In this document: one piece after another, positions 35,871 to 46,403 of the stretch
Layout of the letters: each line of letters starts with the position of its first letter
Position numbering within the stretch: position 1 is the stretch's first letter
Notes under the pieces: generated by a model
Told to the model about the DNA's origin: nothing
Seen by the model: the letters and a program-made list of their open reading frames with translations, nothing else
Databases searched by the model: none
Assembly (NCBI RefSeq): GCF_019973735.1
Contig: NZ_AP024463.1
Location: 496,001 to 560,000 of the forward strand
DNA from: Arachnia rubra
GTDB lineage: Bacteria; Actinomycetota; Actinomycetes; Propionibacteriales; Propionibacteriaceae
Length of the DNA stretch: 64,000 nt
Reading direction: 5' to 3'
Position numbers and translations under genes: made by a program

Positions 35871-36911
35871 TCAGCTGAGCTGGCGCAGTAGTCTGACGAG
35901 CTCAATGAGCGAGTAGAAGCTGGTTTGCATCGCCTTTGAGGACCCGAAGTTGATGACGATCTCTGCGTCGTGTGCCGGATCATGCCACAGGTGTGCCGCG
36001 GTCAATCCCAGATGCCCCACAGGGCATGGCCAGTCCCGCAGCCAGGGGGCGAATTCGTTGAATTTCACATTCATGGTCCCGGCCCCATAGTGCAAGCCGG
36101 CGCGGTACTTGTGGCGGGATACGGTCAGCCATGCCCACGACTCCACACTGATGAGGCGGCCTGTGTGAAGCGCGTGAATGAAAGTCAGGTAGTCAGCCAG
36201 CGTGGCTGCAAGACCGCCACCGGCCCAGTCAAGGGTGAGTGACTCCGCGTCGTCTACTCGGGTCTTGCCGAGGTATAGAGGTGCAATCCTGTCTTCTCCA
36301 GTGGTGGGTTTGGTGCGCAACGGCATGAAACTACGGCTCATTCCCAATGGCTCAAAGATTCGCTCATGCACGAGACGGGAATAGTCCATGCCGGTGATAG
36401 CCTCAAGTACGAGCCCCAAGACGGTGAACCCGGTGTCACTGTAGAAGAATTTCTCTCCAGGAGCCCCGACTGGCCTTTGATGTTCCCGGGAGTGGGCGAG
36501 CAGGCTGCTTGGGGTCCATTGCCGGTGAAGATCCGTCACGGCAAGTTCAGCGATTGTCGGCCCCTTGGTGCGTCCATTGAGGTAGTCATTCGCTCCGGAA
36601 GTGTGGGCCAGGAGATGTTCAATGGTGGCCTCATTCAGCCTGTCATCCATGAAAATACCCTGCAGTACCTCTGGTTTCAGCACGGAGGAGATGTGGGTGC
36701 TGAGAGTCAGTGCCTGCTGCTTGATCAGCTGCATGGCGATCGCTGCGGGTGCCAGCTTCCCGACGCTGGCGGAGTGGAACGGTAGGTCCTCCGGCCCGTA
36801 GCGGTAATCCACTCCAAGGCGTGGTGCGCGCACGGCAACCTGTGGCTGCCACTTGCGCGCTTGCTTGTCCAAATGTTTTGTCAGCTTGGCGTTGAAATCG
36901 TCTACATCCAT
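35871..36911 (-). CDS. serine hydrolase of the beta-lactamase/penicillin-binding fold
   Basis: From ATG 36911, with AGGAGG six bases upstream, the product is 346 aa. The catalytic SxxK is SVGK (Ser49, Lys52); the second motif is YSD in FFYSDTGFTVLG, and AHTSG and GGGLAATLADYLTFIHAL are typical of class C/esterase relatives. No signal peptide is found, so it is probably intracellular and an esterase or peptidase rather than an antibiotic-resistance enzyme. Codon use and GC are lower than in neighbours, and the flanking DNA is AT-richer, which suggests horizontal transfer. Confidence 0.85.
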   Translation of the reverse strand: MDVDDFNAKLTKHLDKQARKWQPQVAVRAPRLGVDYRYGPEDLPFHSASVGKLAPAAIAMQLIKQQALTLSTHISSVLKPEVLQGIFMDDRLNEATIEHLLAHTSGANDYLNGRTKGPTIAELAVTDLHRQWTPSSLLAHSREHQRPVGAPGEKFFYSDTGFTVLGLVLEAITGMDYSRLVHERIFEPLGMSRSFMPLRTKPTTGEDRIAPLYLGKTRVDDAESLTLDWAGGGLAATLADYLTFIHALHTGRLISVESWAWLTVSRHKYRAGLHYGAGTMNVKFNEFAPWLRDWPCPVGHLGLTAAHLWHDPAHDAEIVINFGSSKAMQTSFYSLIELVRLLRQLS

Positions 36912-37350
36912 CGCAATCCTCCTGGTAATGAAGTAAATCGCAGCGCCGTGCGGCGATAGATAAAAATTCATGCAGAGTGCTGCGAGTTTTGTGAATGACG
37001 CAGTGAGGTTTTCAGGCGGCTGGATCGGCTGAACCCGCGGCGGCATATTTTGTGGGTGAAATTTCCATTGTGCGAGGAGCGGGTAATCCAGAGATCCAAT
37101 ATAATGGAATTTTCAACATCAAGAATAGCCCAGGTCCCTCACCTCGGATAGTGGGAGCCAGTCCTCCGTTGATCTGACTTGATTTTTTTGAAGGATTGTG
37201 TATATTACCGAGGGTGAATTGAACGGATGGCTTTATTATCTGGCGGACAGCTGGGGGTGGGACACCAGGCCGGGTCGAGGTTGCCCAGCCCTTCCTGGCT
37301 CCAAGGCCCTGTGGTCATCAGGAAATGACGTGAATGGAGCCGAGGATTCT
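36912..37350. other. AT-richer intergenic region upstream of the hydrolase
   Basis: These 439 bp include stretches unlike the rest of the window (for example tgacttgatttttttgaag near 37167 and ccaatataatggaatttt near 37096). A GTG ORF at 37198 (75 codons, GAAGGA upstream) begins plausibly but loses coding character and runs into the 3' end of the ATPase gene. I do not accept it as a gene. The region may be the scar of an insertion. Confidence 0.4.
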
Positions 37351-38613
37351 TTACGTCCACAAAGCCGACATCGGCAGGCCCCAGAGTTCTTCTCCAAAAC
37401 TCACAGGCATGTCTATAGGCGCTAGGACGACGGCTTTGATCATGCGATCCTTCAATCTGTCTCTGAGGAAGCGCAAGCTATTGAAGTGAGACCCCTTGAG
37501 TGTCCTGCTGGCCTTGACCTCAATGCCTATGATGCGGCCGTCGTCGAGCTCAAGGATGAAGTCGATCTCCCTGCCATTCCGGTCCCGGTAATGATAAAGG
37601 TGGTAATGGTTCTCGCCCCATTCACCTTGGGCGTGAAGTTCCGTGGTCACCACACCCTCGGTCAACTGACCCAGCAGCTGAAGGCCGTGGGGCAGGGATG
37701 ACAATGATTCCTTGGTGGCTCCGCAGAGCCAAACAGCCAGCCCTGGGTCAACCACTGAGGCTTTGCGGCGGCCGGTTTCCCGGTTGGTCAGGTTTGGTGT
37801 CCAGGGACGGAGTTCTTGGACAAGGTACAAGCGCGTCAAGGCGTCGAGATAGTTGGCGATGCTCGGAGCCGGGATGGCTGCCTCCTGTCCAAACCGTGCC
37901 TTGACTATCTCACCAGACTGGTTGGCTGCTATTAGCCGCAGCAAGGTGAGCAGGCGTTCCGGGCTGAGTTTCTCACCGCCATCCAAGGCGTCCACGCGTG
38001 TCAGTTTCTCCACATAGCTGCGGTACCAGCTGGAACGAAGTCGGGATGTCAGGTTCTGGGCTGCTGGCAGACCCCCATGAATGATCAAGTCGATGAGGGT
38101 CTGATGGGTTAATGGCTCGTGCGCCGTAGTGACGGCATTGGGTGTTTCAGCAGCCAGGAGGCGATCGACAAAAGTGCCACGATCAGTGGTTCCCCGTAAC
38201 TCGGCTTGGGTGAAGGGAAGCAGATTGATGGTCATGGACCGGCCCGCCAGTGAATCCTTCTCGCCGCGCATCCGGGCCAGATCAGAGGATCCCGTCAGGA
38301 TGAAACGGCTGGGACGGCGGTCTTTGTCAACGGAGGCCTTGATCGAGAGCGTCAGCGATGGAACACGCTGTACCTCGTCGATCACCAGGGTCTGGTCGGC
38401 AGCCTGATCCACGAATCCTCGCGGATCATTGCGGGCGAACATGAGAACGTCAGGCTCGTCAAGGGAGACGATCTTGGCTTGTGTCCCGTCGGTCAACATC
38501 TGGGCGAGGGTCGATTTGCCAGTTTGCCTGGCGCCCTCGACCGTCAGGACCGGGGTGGCCGTCAGCAACTCACGTGCCCATGGTTCCACTGCTCGTCTGA
38601 CAAGCCCTTCCAT
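37351..38613 (-). CDS. DUF4143 (AAA_14) ATPase
   Basis: From ATG 38613 the protein is 420 aa. The N-terminal AAA domain has Walker A GARQTGKST (27-35), Walker B TLVIDEVQRVP and the sensor ILTGSSDL. The C-terminal DUF4143 domain ends in a nuclease-like core with EIDFILEL, IGIEVKAS and a KGSHFNSLRFL segment. These proteins are common mobile accessory genes of unknown role, often proposed to act in defence or stress. A perfect -10 TATACT lies 7 bp upstream of the ATG, so the longer ORF start at 38724 is unlikely. GC is lower than in the adjacent mutB gene. Confidence 0.88.
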   Translation of the reverse strand: MEGLVRRAVEPWARELLTATPVLTVEGARQTGKSTLAQMLTDGTQAKIVSLDEPDVLMFARNDPRGFVDQAADQTLVIDEVQRVPSLTLSIKASVDKDRRPSRFILTGSSDLARMRGEKDSLAGRSMTINLLPFTQAELRGTTDRGTFVDRLLAAETPNAVTTAHEPLTHQTLIDLIIHGGLPAAQNLTSRLRSSWYRSYVEKLTRVDALDGGEKLSPERLLTLLRLIAANQSGEIVKARFGQEAAIPAPSIANYLDALTRLYLVQELRPWTPNLTNRETGRRKASVVDPGLAVWLCGATKESLSSLPHGLQLLGQLTEGVVTTELHAQGEWGENHYHLYHYRDRNGREIDFILELDDGRIIGIEVKASRTLKGSHFNSLRFLRDRLKDRMIKAVVLAPIDMPVSFGEELWGLPMSALWT

Positions 38614-38813
38614 GGTGGGAAGTATACGTCGTACAACAGTTTCCTCTTCGGTTTGCTTATATCTAGATCTTCGTTTCGCTGCTCTCCATCCCTTCGTTTC
38701 GCTGAATTCCCGGAAGTCAGACATAGCCCTTCAGCTGTTGGCCGGAACTGAACTGCGCATTCGCACCCCTGTCGGTTTGCAGGTTCTCTGGAGCGTCGGA
38801 GGTCGGGAATGAC

Positions 38814-38847
38814 ATGTGGCCCGTCCCTTTTCGGGGACGGGCCACAT
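38814..38847 (-). terminator. strong terminator of the mutA-mutB operon
   Basis: A perfect 14-bp stem ATGTGGCCCGTCCC/GGGACGGGCCACAT with a 6-nt loop lies 10 bp after the mutB stop codon. It also faces the ATPase gene promoter from the other side and may insulate it. Confidence 0.85.
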
Positions 38848-38856
38848 ACCTTGGGG

Positions 38857-41049
38857 TCAGTTGTCGCCGTGGAGGCGCTTGTCCAGGGTCTGGAGCAGAT
38901 CGACGGCGCACTCCGGGATGTTCGTGCCGGGCGGGTAGATGGCGTCTGCGCCGTTTGCGCGGAGCTCATCGAAGTCCTGGCTCGGGATCACACCGCCGAC
39001 GACCACCATGATGTCCTGGCGGCCCAGCTTGTCGAGTTCCTTGCGCAGCTCGGGCACCAGGGTGAGGTGACCGGCCGCGAGGGAGGAGGCGCCCACGACG
39101 TGCACGTCGGACTCGACGGCCTGCCGTGCGACCTCCTCGGGGGTCTGGAACAGCGGGCCGACGTCGACGTCCATGCCGAGGTCGGCGTAGGCCGTCGCGA
39201 TCACCTTCTGGCCGCGGTCGTGGCCGTCCTGGCCCATCTTGGCGATCAGGATACGGGGACGGCGTCCCTCCTCTTTCTCGAACTCCTCGACGAGCTTGCG
39301 TGCCTTCTCAACGGCCTGTGAGGATCCGGATTCCTTGTTGTACACACCGGAGATGGTACGGATCTGTGCGGTGTAGCGTCCGAAAACCTTCTCCAGGGCG
39401 CTGGAGATCTCGCCGACGGAGGCCTTCGCGCGGGCCGCGTCGATGGAGACCTTCAGCAGGTTGCGGTCCGGGTCGGTCGGGTCCGGGTTCGCGGCGGCCC
39501 AGGAGATGCGCTCCAGCATCTCCTGGGTGACGGCCTCGTCGCGTTCGGCGCGCAGCCGCTCCAGCTTCGCGATCTGCTGTTCGCGGACCGCCCGGTTGTC
39601 GACCTTCAGCACCTCCAGCTCATCCTCCTGGTCGACGGTGAACTTGTTGACGCCGATCACAGGCTGGCGGCCCGAGTCGATGCGGGCCTGGGTGCGGGCC
39701 GCGGCCTCCTCGATGCGCATCTTCGGGATGCCCTGCTCGATGGCCTTGGCCATGCCGCCCGCCTGCTCGACCTCCTGGATCCTCTCCCAGCCCTTCCGGG
39801 CCAGCTGCTCGGTGAGCTTCTCGACGTAGGCCGATCCAGCCCACGGATCCACCGTCTTCGTGGTGCCCGACTCCTGCTGGATGAACAGCTGGGTGTTGCG
39901 GGCGATCCGGGCGGAGAAGTCCGTCGGTAGGGCGATGGCCTCGTCGAGGGCGTTGGTGTGCAGCGACTGCGTGTGCCCCTGCGTCGCGCCCATCGCCTCG
40001 ATGCAGGTGCGCACCACGTTGTTGTAGACGTCCTGCGCGGTCAGCGACCACCCGGAGGTCTGCGAATGCGTGCGCAGGCTCATCGACTTCGGGTTCTTCG
40101 GGTTGAAGCTGCGCACCAGCCGCGCCCACAGCATGCGGGCGGCCCGCATCTTCGCGACCTCCATGAAGAAGTTCATGCCGATCGCCCAGAAGAACGACAG
40201 CCGCGGCGCGAAGGCGTCGACCGTCAGACCCACCGACTCGCCGGCGCGGATGTACTCGACGCCGTCGGCCAGGGTGTAGGCCATCTCGATGTCCGCGGTG
40301 GCCCCCGCCTCCTGCATGTGGTAGCCGGAGATGGAGATGGAGTTGAACCGCGGCATGTTCGCGCTGGTGTAGGCGAAGATGTCGGCGATGATCTTCATCG
40401 ACGGCAGCGGCGGGTAGATGTACGTGTTGCGGACCATGAACTCCTTCAGAATGTCATTCTGAATGGTCCCGGCCAGCTGCTCGGGCTTGACGCCCTGCTC
40501 CTCGGCGGCGATGACGTACAGCGCCAGCACCGGCAGCACCGCGCCATTCATGGTCATCGACACCGACATCTGGTCCAAGGGGATGCCGTCGAACAGCTGC
40601 CGCATGTCCAGGATCGAGTCGACGGCCACGCCCGCCATGCCGACGTCGCCGGCCACCCGCGGGTGATCGGAGTCGTAGCCGCGGTGGGTGGCCAGGTCGA
40701 ATGCGATCGACAGGCCCTTCTGCCCGGCCGCCAGGTTACGGCGGTAGAAGGCGTTCGACTCCTCAGCGGTGGAGAAGCCCGCGTACTGGCGGATGGTCCA
40801 CGGCTGGTTCACGTACATCGTCGCGTACGGGCCGCGCAGATAGGGGGCAATGCCCGGCCGGGTGGCCAGGAAGTCCAGGCCCTGGAGGTCACCGTCACCG
40901 AACAGCGGCGGTACCAGGATGTGCTCCGGGGTCTGCCAGCCGGCCGAGTGGCCGACCTGGTGGAAGTGATCGTCGAACTGCCTCTTAGCGTCATTGGGAA
41001 CGCCGTCGCCGTGCAGCGCGACCGAGCCGAAACGGGGGATCGTGGTCAT
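38857..41049 (-). CDS. mutB: methylmalonyl-CoA mutase, large (catalytic) subunit
   Basis: The 730-aa B12-dependent enzyme interconverts succinyl-CoA and (R)-methylmalonyl-CoA in the propionate pathway. The TIM barrel contains [21 protein letters not shown] and the tyrosine/His substrate-site regions; the C-terminal cobalamin domain has [10 protein letters not shown] (base-off His) and [14 protein letters not shown]. It is translated 3 bp after mutA. The gene pair is the core of propionic fermentation, consistent with the inferred family. Confidence 0.97.
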   Translation of the reverse strand: MTTIPRFGSVALHGDGVPNDAKRQFDDHFHQVGHSAGWQTPEHILVPPLFGDGDLQGLDFLATRPGIAPYLRGPYATMYVNQPWTIRQYAGFSTAEESNAFYRRNLAAGQKGLSIAFDLATHRGYDSDHPRVAGDVGMAGVAVDSILDMRQLFDGIPLDQMSVSMTMNGAVLPVLALYVIAAEEQGVKPEQLAGTIQNDILKEFMVRNTYIYPPLPSMKIIADIFAYTSANMPRFNSISISGYHMQEAGATADIEMAYTLADGVEYIRAGESVGLTVDAFAPRLSFFWAIGMNFFMEVAKMRAARMLWARLVRSFNPKNPKSMSLRTHSQTSGWSLTAQDVYNNVVRTCIEAMGATQGHTQSLHTNALDEAIALPTDFSARIARNTQLFIQQESGTTKTVDPWAGSAYVEKLTEQLARKGWERIQEVEQAGGMAKAIEQGIPKMRIEEAAARTQARIDSGRQPVIGVNKFTVDQEDELEVLKVDNRAVREQQIAKLERLRAERDEAVTQEMLERISWAAANPDPTDPDRNLLKVSIDAARAKASVGEISSALEKVFGRYTAQIRTISGVYNKESGSSQAVEKARKLVEEFEKEEGRRPRILIAKMGQDGHDRGQKVIATAYADLGMDVDVGPLFQTPEEVARQAVESDVHVVGASSLAAGHLTLVPELRKELDKLGRQDIMVVVGGVIPSQDFDELRANGADAIYPPGTNIPECAVDLLQTLDKRLHGDN

Positions 41050-41052
41050 TGC

Positions 41053-42921
41053 TCAGGCCTCCAGCTTGTCCAGGGTGGAGGTGAGCAGCTCCACCACGTT
41101 CATTCCGTCGAAGACATTGCCGTCGATGACGGCGGTCACCTCCGCCTCGTCAGCGCCCAGCTCCTTGTACTGCCCGGCGAGCCGCACCTCCTGGGCTCCC
41201 GCCTCCTTCAGCGCCTTCGCGACGGCCAGGCCATGGGCGGCGTAGACCTTCGCGCTGGAGCACAGCACCGCGATGTCTGTATCAGCATCCTTCATGGCCT
41301 GGACGAACACTTCGGGGTCGGTGCCCTCCGCGAGGACGGTGTTGATGCCGCCCACGTGGTAGAGATTCGACGTGAAGCCCTCGCGCCCGCCGAAATCGCG
41401 GCGGGTCCCGAGGCAGGCCAGCAGCACCGTCGGGGGTTTCGTGGCGGCCGCGGAGCGGTCACGCAGGTCCTCGAAGACCTGGCTGTCGCGCACGAACGGG
41501 ATGCCGCCGAGCTCCGGAGCCTTGGGACGGGGCTTGCGCTCCAAGGACTTCTCGACGTGGTTCGGGAACATCGAGACGCCCGTCAGCGGCAGCTTGCGAG
41601 TGGCGAGCAGCTTGGCGCGGGCCTCGTTGATCTCCTTGAGCTGGGCGGCCACGGTGCCATCGGCGATGGCGGCCGCCATGCCCTTCTCGTCGAGCTGACC
41701 GAACAGCTCCCAGGCCTTCTCGCAGAGCTGCTGGGTCATGGACTCGACGAACCATGCTCCGCCGGCCGGGTCGTTGACGCGGCCGATGTTCGATTCCTCG
41801 GCCAGCACCACCTGGGTGTTGCGGGCGATGCGGCGGGTCAGGACGTCGGGAAGACCAATCACGGTGTCGAGCGGCAACACGGTGATGAACTCGGCCTGGC
41901 CGACGGCCGCCGCGAAGGCCGAGATGGTGCCGCGCAGCACGTTGACGTAGGCGTCGTCGCGGGTGATCTCGCGCAGCGACGTGACGGCGTGCTGCACCGC
42001 GCCGCGTTTCTCCGGGCTCACCCCGAGCACCTCACCGACCCGGTTCCACAGGGTGCGCAGCGCGCGCAGCCGGGAGATGGTGATGAACTGGTTGGTGTTC
42101 GCGGAGACCCGGAACAGGATGCTGTCGAAGGCCTCATCGGCGCTCAGCCCGAGATCGGTCAGGGCGCGCACGTACTCGATGCCCGTGGCCAGCGCGTAGG
42201 CCAGCTGGGCGACGTCACCGGCGCCCATGGAATCGTAACGGGAGGCGTCCACGACGATGGGACGCACACCCGGGAACGGCTTTGCGAGCTCCACGGCCCT
42301 CGCGATCACCGAGAGGTCGGGGGTGGTTCCGTTGATGGCGGCGAAGCCGATCGGGTCGACGCCGAGGCTGCCGCGGATGTTCTCCTTGCCGGAAGCGGCG
42401 AAAGCCGCGGCCAGGGCCTCGGCGGCCGCCAGCTCATCGGTGTTGGAGGAAACATGTGTGGGGGCGAGGTCGAACAGGACATCGCTCAGGACCTCTGCCA
42501 GCTTGTCGGCGGGCACCGCGTCGGGGTCAACGCGCACCCAGACCGCGGATGTGCCGCGCTCCAGGTCGGTGTCGACGGCCTTGCGGGCCTCGGCCGGGTC
42601 GGGTTCCTCAATGAGCTGAGCACTGAACCAGCCCTCATCCATCTCTCCTGCGCGGACCGTGGTGCCGCGCGTGAATGGGGCCACTCCGGGGAAACCAAGC
42701 TCCTTGACGCCATCGTCAATGGTGTACAGCGGCTTGGTCACAAGCCCATCGACGGTGTGGCTCGTCAGGCGCTTGTATGCCTGCTCAATGTTGAGTTCCT
42801 TGCCCTCGGGGCGCTTCCGGTTGAGTACCTTCAGTACCTCCTTCTCCCAGTCAGCAAGGCTGGGAGTGGCGAAGTCCGCGGCGAGACTGATCTCGGCCGC
42901 GCTCGTTGATTCTGCGCTCAT
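41053..42921 (-). CDS. mutA: methylmalonyl-CoA mutase, small subunit
   Basis: From ATG 42921 (MSAESTSAAEIS) the product is 622 aa; the upstream extension to 43008 lacks resemblance. It is homologous to MutB but degenerate at the active site. The cobalamin domain has LACLGTRRDFGGREG in place of the DGHDRG motif, so it does not bind B12, as known for the propionibacterial small subunit. It forms the heterodimer with MutB, encoded 3 bp downstream. GGAGAG precedes the start. Confidence 0.95.
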   Translation of the reverse strand: MSAESTSAAEISLAADFATPSLADWEKEVLKVLNRKRPEGKELNIEQAYKRLTSHTVDGLVTKPLYTIDDGVKELGFPGVAPFTRGTTVRAGEMDEGWFSAQLIEEPDPAEARKAVDTDLERGTSAVWVRVDPDAVPADKLAEVLSDVLFDLAPTHVSSNTDELAAAEALAAAFAASGKENIRGSLGVDPIGFAAINGTTPDLSVIARAVELAKPFPGVRPIVVDASRYDSMGAGDVAQLAYALATGIEYVRALTDLGLSADEAFDSILFRVSANTNQFITISRLRALRTLWNRVGEVLGVSPEKRGAVQHAVTSLREITRDDAYVNVLRGTISAFAAAVGQAEFITVLPLDTVIGLPDVLTRRIARNTQVVLAEESNIGRVNDPAGGAWFVESMTQQLCEKAWELFGQLDEKGMAAAIADGTVAAQLKEINEARAKLLATRKLPLTGVSMFPNHVEKSLERKPRPKAPELGGIPFVRDSQVFEDLRDRSAAATKPPTVLLACLGTRRDFGGREGFTSNLYHVGGINTVLAEGTDPEVFVQAMKDADTDIAVLCSSAKVYAAHGLAVAKALKEAGAQEVRLAGQYKELGADEAEVTAVIDGNVFDGMNVVELLTSTLDKLEA

Positions 42922-43078
42922 CGCTCTCCGTCCAAATCCTTCCGGCAGACCATTGCGGGGATATGGCCCGCCCAGTTTCGGGACTGGTAGTCCTCGACAT
43001 GCCAACACTAGCCCAGCCCAGGGCGGCGACGCCCATCGGGGGTGGATTGGTCCGACCGAATCTTCTGGTGGAGAACCG

Positions 43079-43516
43079 TCAGCCGAAGTACTCGCGTAGC
43101 CCGCCTAGCGCGGGCGCGAACACCTCCCCGGCGAAGAATCCTTTCCAGTGCCCTCGCTCATCAGGGGCGCAGTCGAAGTCGGCCCACCACTCCACCAGGG
43201 CATGGCCTGCATCGCTGACCGGAGTCACCTTCACCGTGGCTAGATACCCCGTGACGGGAAACGGTGCCGGTTCGCAGAATTCATAGGAGTAGCTGCGGTC
43301 AATGTCGGACAGGGCGCGCAGGCGTTCCCGGATCCGGGAGTCTCCCATCTGGAAGCTGCGCACCGCCCCGATGGTCAGGCCGCTCAGACCGTCCTCGATA
43401 TGGCTCTCGGAGACCGCGCCGCTGAACCACGTCGCCAGGCCGTTGAAGTCCCGGAGCGCCGCCCACACCCGGTCCGCGGGGTGCTGAAGGACCGTGCTGC
43501 AGTAGGAGGTCGTCAC
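43079..43516 (-). CDS. SRPBCC-family (polyketide cyclase-like) protein
   Basis: The 145-aa protein shows the START-like fold pattern: [23 protein letters not shown] at the start, beta-rich middle and a long C-terminal helix ([19 protein letters not shown]). Such proteins bind hydrophobic ligands. Its start overlaps the stop of the TIM-barrel gene by 4 bp, so it belongs to the Tm-1-type operon. Ligand is unknown. Confidence 0.85.
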   Translation of the reverse strand: MTTSYCSTVLQHPADRVWAALRDFNGLATWFSGAVSESHIEDGLSGLTIGAVRSFQMGDSRIRERLRALSDIDRSYSYEFCEPAPFPVTGYLATVKVTPVSDAGHALVEWWADFDCAPDERGHWKGFFAGEVFAPALGGLREYFG

Positions 43517-44346
43517 CGCGGCGCCTTGAAGGTGATGGCCTTGAACTCCTCCGTCTGGGCGCGGATGCCGACCTCGGTGGGGAAGCGCTCGATGGAGCTG
43601 GCGCCGTAGAAGCCGACGATGCCGTCGGTGTGGTCGAGGATGTACTGGGCGTCAGCCGGGTTGGCTATCGGGCCGCCATGGCACAGGCACAGGATCCCGG
43701 GATTGACGCTCTTGGCGGCGTCCGCCAGCGACTGCACCTTGACGGTAGCCTCCTCCAGCGTCAGGGCGGTCTTTGCCCCGATGGTCCCGGACGTGGTCAG
43801 CCCCATGTGGGGCACCAGGATGTCAGCCCCGGCGCGGGCCATATCTCTCGCCTGCTCCTCGTCGAACACGTAGGGCGAGGTGAGCAGGTCCAGCTCGTGG
43901 GCCATGCGGATCATGTCGATCTCCGGCCCGTAGCCCATCCCGGTCTCCTCCAGGTTCGCCCGGAACACCCCGTCGATCAGGCCGACGGTCGGGAAGTTCT
44001 GGACGCCGGCGAAGCCGATCTCCTTGACCTGGCGCAGGAAATAGCCCATCACACGGAATGGGTCTGTGCCGTTGACCCCTGCCAGCACCGGCGTGTGCCC
44101 AACTACCGGCAGCACCTCATTCGCCATCTCCATGACGATCGCGTTGGCGTCGCCATAGGCCAGCAGTCCCGACAGGGAGCCGCGCCCAGCCATCCGGAAC
44201 CGGCCTGAGTTGTAGATCACCAGCAGGTCGATGCCGCCGGCCTCGGCGGATTTCGCGGTGATGCCGGTGCCCGCCCCGCCGCCGATGATCGGGCGGCCCT
44301 CGGCTACCTGGGTGCGGAACCGGTCGAGGATTTCCTTGCGAGACAT
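43513..44346 (-). CDS. phosphoenolpyruvate hydrolase-like TIM-barrel protein (PF09370-type)
   Basis: From ATG 44346 ([10 protein letters not shown]) the product is 277 aa. Characteristic segments are [50 protein letters not shown] and [13 protein letters not shown]. In plants this domain is fused to a UPF0261 domain in the Tm-1 protein; here it is a separate gene just 10 bp after the UPF0261 gene. The enzymatic activity is not established; a PEP-mutase/PEP-hydrolase fold is expected. Confidence 0.87.
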   Translation of the reverse strand: MSRKEILDRFRTQVAEGRPIIGGGAGTGITAKSAEAGGIDLLVIYNSGRFRMAGRGSLSGLLAYGDANAIVMEMANEVLPVVGHTPVLAGVNGTDPFRVMGYFLRQVKEIGFAGVQNFPTVGLIDGVFRANLEETGMGYGPEIDMIRMAHELDLLTSPYVFDEEQARDMARAGADILVPHMGLTTSGTIGAKTALTLEEATVKVQSLADAAKSVNPGILCLCHGGPIANPADAQYILDHTDGIVGFYGASSIERFPTEVGIRAQTEEFKAITFKAPR

Positions 44347-44356
44347 TGTTTCTCCT

Positions 44357-45622
44357 TCATTCCGAGTGGTCATGCATTCCAGCGGTGTGTGGGATCGCCG
44401 GTGATGTGGTGATGGCTGTGTGCAGGGCCTGCGCCATGGCGGCGCCGAACCCCGGGTCGTTGATGGCCTGGTCCAGTTCATGGACGACGACGCCGCTGCC
44501 CGCCAGACCGGAACGCAGCGCCTCGAACAGTGCCGCATCGGCCTCGGCATCCCGGAACGAGCCACCGTCAACATCGATAGCGCTGACCCCCCGCAGCGGG
44601 ATGAACAACTCGGCCGGCCCGGTGGCGGTGGCCAGTTTCGCCGCGATCCGGCGGCCCAGCTCCGCCATCTCCTGCCTCGTGGTGCGCATCAGCGTCACGG
44701 ACGGGTTATGGACGAACAGGGTGCGGTCCGCGAACTGGGGCGGGACGGTCTCGGCCGGTCCGAAGTTGACCATGTCCAGGGCTCCCAGGCTCACCACTTG
44801 GGGCAGCCCGGCGCGCCCGGCCCGTTCCAGCCGTTCCGGCCCCGCCGATAGCACCCCGCCCACGAGGTCGTCGGCCAGCTCGGTGGTGGTCAGGTCGCAC
44901 ACCCCGGCCAGGGCCCCCGACTCGACGAGCTTCTCCAGCGCCCTGCCGCCCGTCCCGGTGGCGTGGAACACCAGCACCTCGTAGCCCAGCTCCGTCAGCC
45001 TCTCGCGTGCCTCGTCCGCCGCGGGGGTGGTCACCCCGAACATGGTGATGCCGACCAGCGGCCGGTGCGGCTCCGGCGCCGCGGCCAGCCTGGCCTCGTG
45101 GGCCTTCGCCATCCCGGCGATCGCGGCGGCGGCATTGCCGAACACCTGCGCTGAGACCGAGTTGATGCCGGCCACATCGACGACCGAGTACATGAGCGTT
45201 GCATCCGCCTCGCCGACGTAGGGTCCCACGTCGCCGGAAGCCATCGTCGAGACCAGCAGCTTCGGGAACCCCACCGGCAACGCCTGGATGGCGCCCGCCG
45301 CGACGGAGGAGCCGCCCGACCCGCCGAGCGCGAGCAGGCCGTGGATGCGGCCGGCCGCCGCCAAGTCGCGTATCACGCGGGCCACCCCGGTGCGCATCAC
45401 CTGCATCATCTCGCCCCGGTTGCGGCGCTCCCTCAGGCCGTCCGCGTCTGCGCCGGCCGCGGCGATCACCTCATCGGAGGTGACGTCGGCGAGATCGCTG
45501 GTGGAGAACGACCCGGCGTCCACCAGCAGGCACTGCGTCCCCAGCTCGACCAGCCGCTCCGCCAGCCAGGTGTATTCGGCGCCCTTGGTGTCCAATGTCC
45601 CGACCAGTGCGACAACGGCCAT
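44357..45622 (-). CDS. Tm-1-like ATP-binding protein (UPF0261)
   Basis: The 421-aa protein begins [20 protein letters not shown] and carries [52 protein letters not shown] and [18 protein letters not shown], all hallmarks of UPF0261. The N-terminal half of tomato Tm-1, which blocks tobamovirus replication, is the same domain and binds ATP. The bacterial role is unknown, perhaps small-molecule catabolism. It is the first gene of a three-gene operon with the TIM-barrel and SRPBCC genes. Confidence 0.88.
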   Translation of the reverse strand: MAVVALVGTLDTKGAEYTWLAERLVELGTQCLLVDAGSFSTSDLADVTSDEVIAAAGADADGLRERRNRGEMMQVMRTGVARVIRDLAAAGRIHGLLALGGSGGSSVAAGAIQALPVGFPKLLVSTMASGDVGPYVGEADATLMYSVVDVAGINSVSAQVFGNAAAAIAGMAKAHEARLAAAPEPHRPLVGITMFGVTTPAADEARERLTELGYEVLVFHATGTGGRALEKLVESGALAGVCDLTTTELADDLVGGVLSAGPERLERAGRAGLPQVVSLGALDMVNFGPAETVPPQFADRTLFVHNPSVTLMRTTRQEMAELGRRIAAKLATATGPAELFIPLRGVSAIDVDGGSFRDAEADAALFEALRSGLAGSGVVVHELDQAINDPGFGAAMAQALHTAITTSPAIPHTAGMHDHSE

Positions 45623-45778
45623 GCGATCTCACCTCTTCGTGCTGCGGCCAGGTGCCCCGGCGGTGGCGTGCTCCGCCGGCGAGACCATAGCCTTTCAGGA
45701 CCTTAACTTTAGTCCAGTGGCGAACTGGCCGCCCTGGAGGATGGCCATGGTGGGACGGCGTGCGTCAGCGACGGGATC

Positions 45779-46363
45779 TCAGGGACGCTCCCCCCAGCTC
45801 TCGATGCGCCAGCCGTCGTGGCTTGAGCCGTTCAGCACGATCCACTGGGTGTTGTTCAACGGGGCCGCGTTCTCCAGTCCGAAACCAGGGTCCTGCGCCA
45901 GGGTCCACACCCGCAGCGCCGCCCCATGGCTCACGACCGCGGCGCATCCATGCCCTGCGGACTCGACCTGTGAAATAGCGGATGTGAAACGCTCCATGAA
46001 CTGCCGCGCGGTCTCGCCGCCCTCCAGGCCGGAGTCCATGTTGCTCGGAGACCAGGCCTGCAGCTCCGCGACGTAGGTGCGCCAGTCGCAGTTGAGCTCC
46101 TCGACTCCCGCGGAGATCTCCCGAACCCCCTCCAGCACCTGGACCTCAAGGCCCAGGGACTCGGCGAGCGGCGCAGCCGTCTGTTGTGCCCGGGCCAGGT
46201 TGGAGGCGTACACCGCCTCGATGGGCTCGCCGGCCAGTTTTCCCGGCAGTGAGGCCGCCTGGGTCAGGCCGTTGTTGGTCAATCGGTAGCCCGGGTAGGC
46301 GGTGTCCAGCCGGTGGTCGACATTCGCCTGGGTTTCGCCGTGACGGATCAGGAGGAGTCGCAT
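45779..46363 (-). CDS. histidine phosphatase (phosphoglycerate mutase-like)
   Basis: The 194-aa protein opens with the catalytic RHGET (residues 7-11) and contains SNLARAQQTA, a Glu region in EISAGVEEL, GGETARQFMERF and the second His in VVSHGAALR. It is a cytoplasmic phosphatase of the branch that acts on small phosphorylated metabolites; the substrate is unknown. It diverges from hpt across a spacer with a 15-bp-period repeat. Confidence 0.9.
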   Translation of the reverse strand: MRLLLIRHGETQANVDHRLDTAYPGYRLTNNGLTQAASLPGKLAGEPIEAVYASNLARAQQTAAPLAESLGLEVQVLEGVREISAGVEELNCDWRTYVAELQAWSPSNMDSGLEGGETARQFMERFTSAISQVESAGHGCAAVVSHGAALRVWTLAQDPGFGLENAAPLNNTQWIVLNGSSHDGWRIESWGERP

Positions 46364-46403
46364 GGCTTGATCGTAAGCGGACAGCGACGGTTTTCGGGGA
46401 CTA

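Noticed and set aside
37198..37425. GTG-started 75-codon ORF with GAAGGA upstream
   Set aside because: Coding character is lost after the first 20 codons, it runs into the 3' end of the convergent ATPase gene and resembles no known protein.
39958..42909. 983-codon ORF opposite mutB and mutA
   Set aside because: It is the antisense shadow of two highly conserved genes, with the typical Arg/His/Gly-rich translation of GC-rich complementary frames.
42922..43078. Cobalamin riboswitch in front of mutA
   Set aside because: The expected B12-box was not found in the 157-bp spacer.
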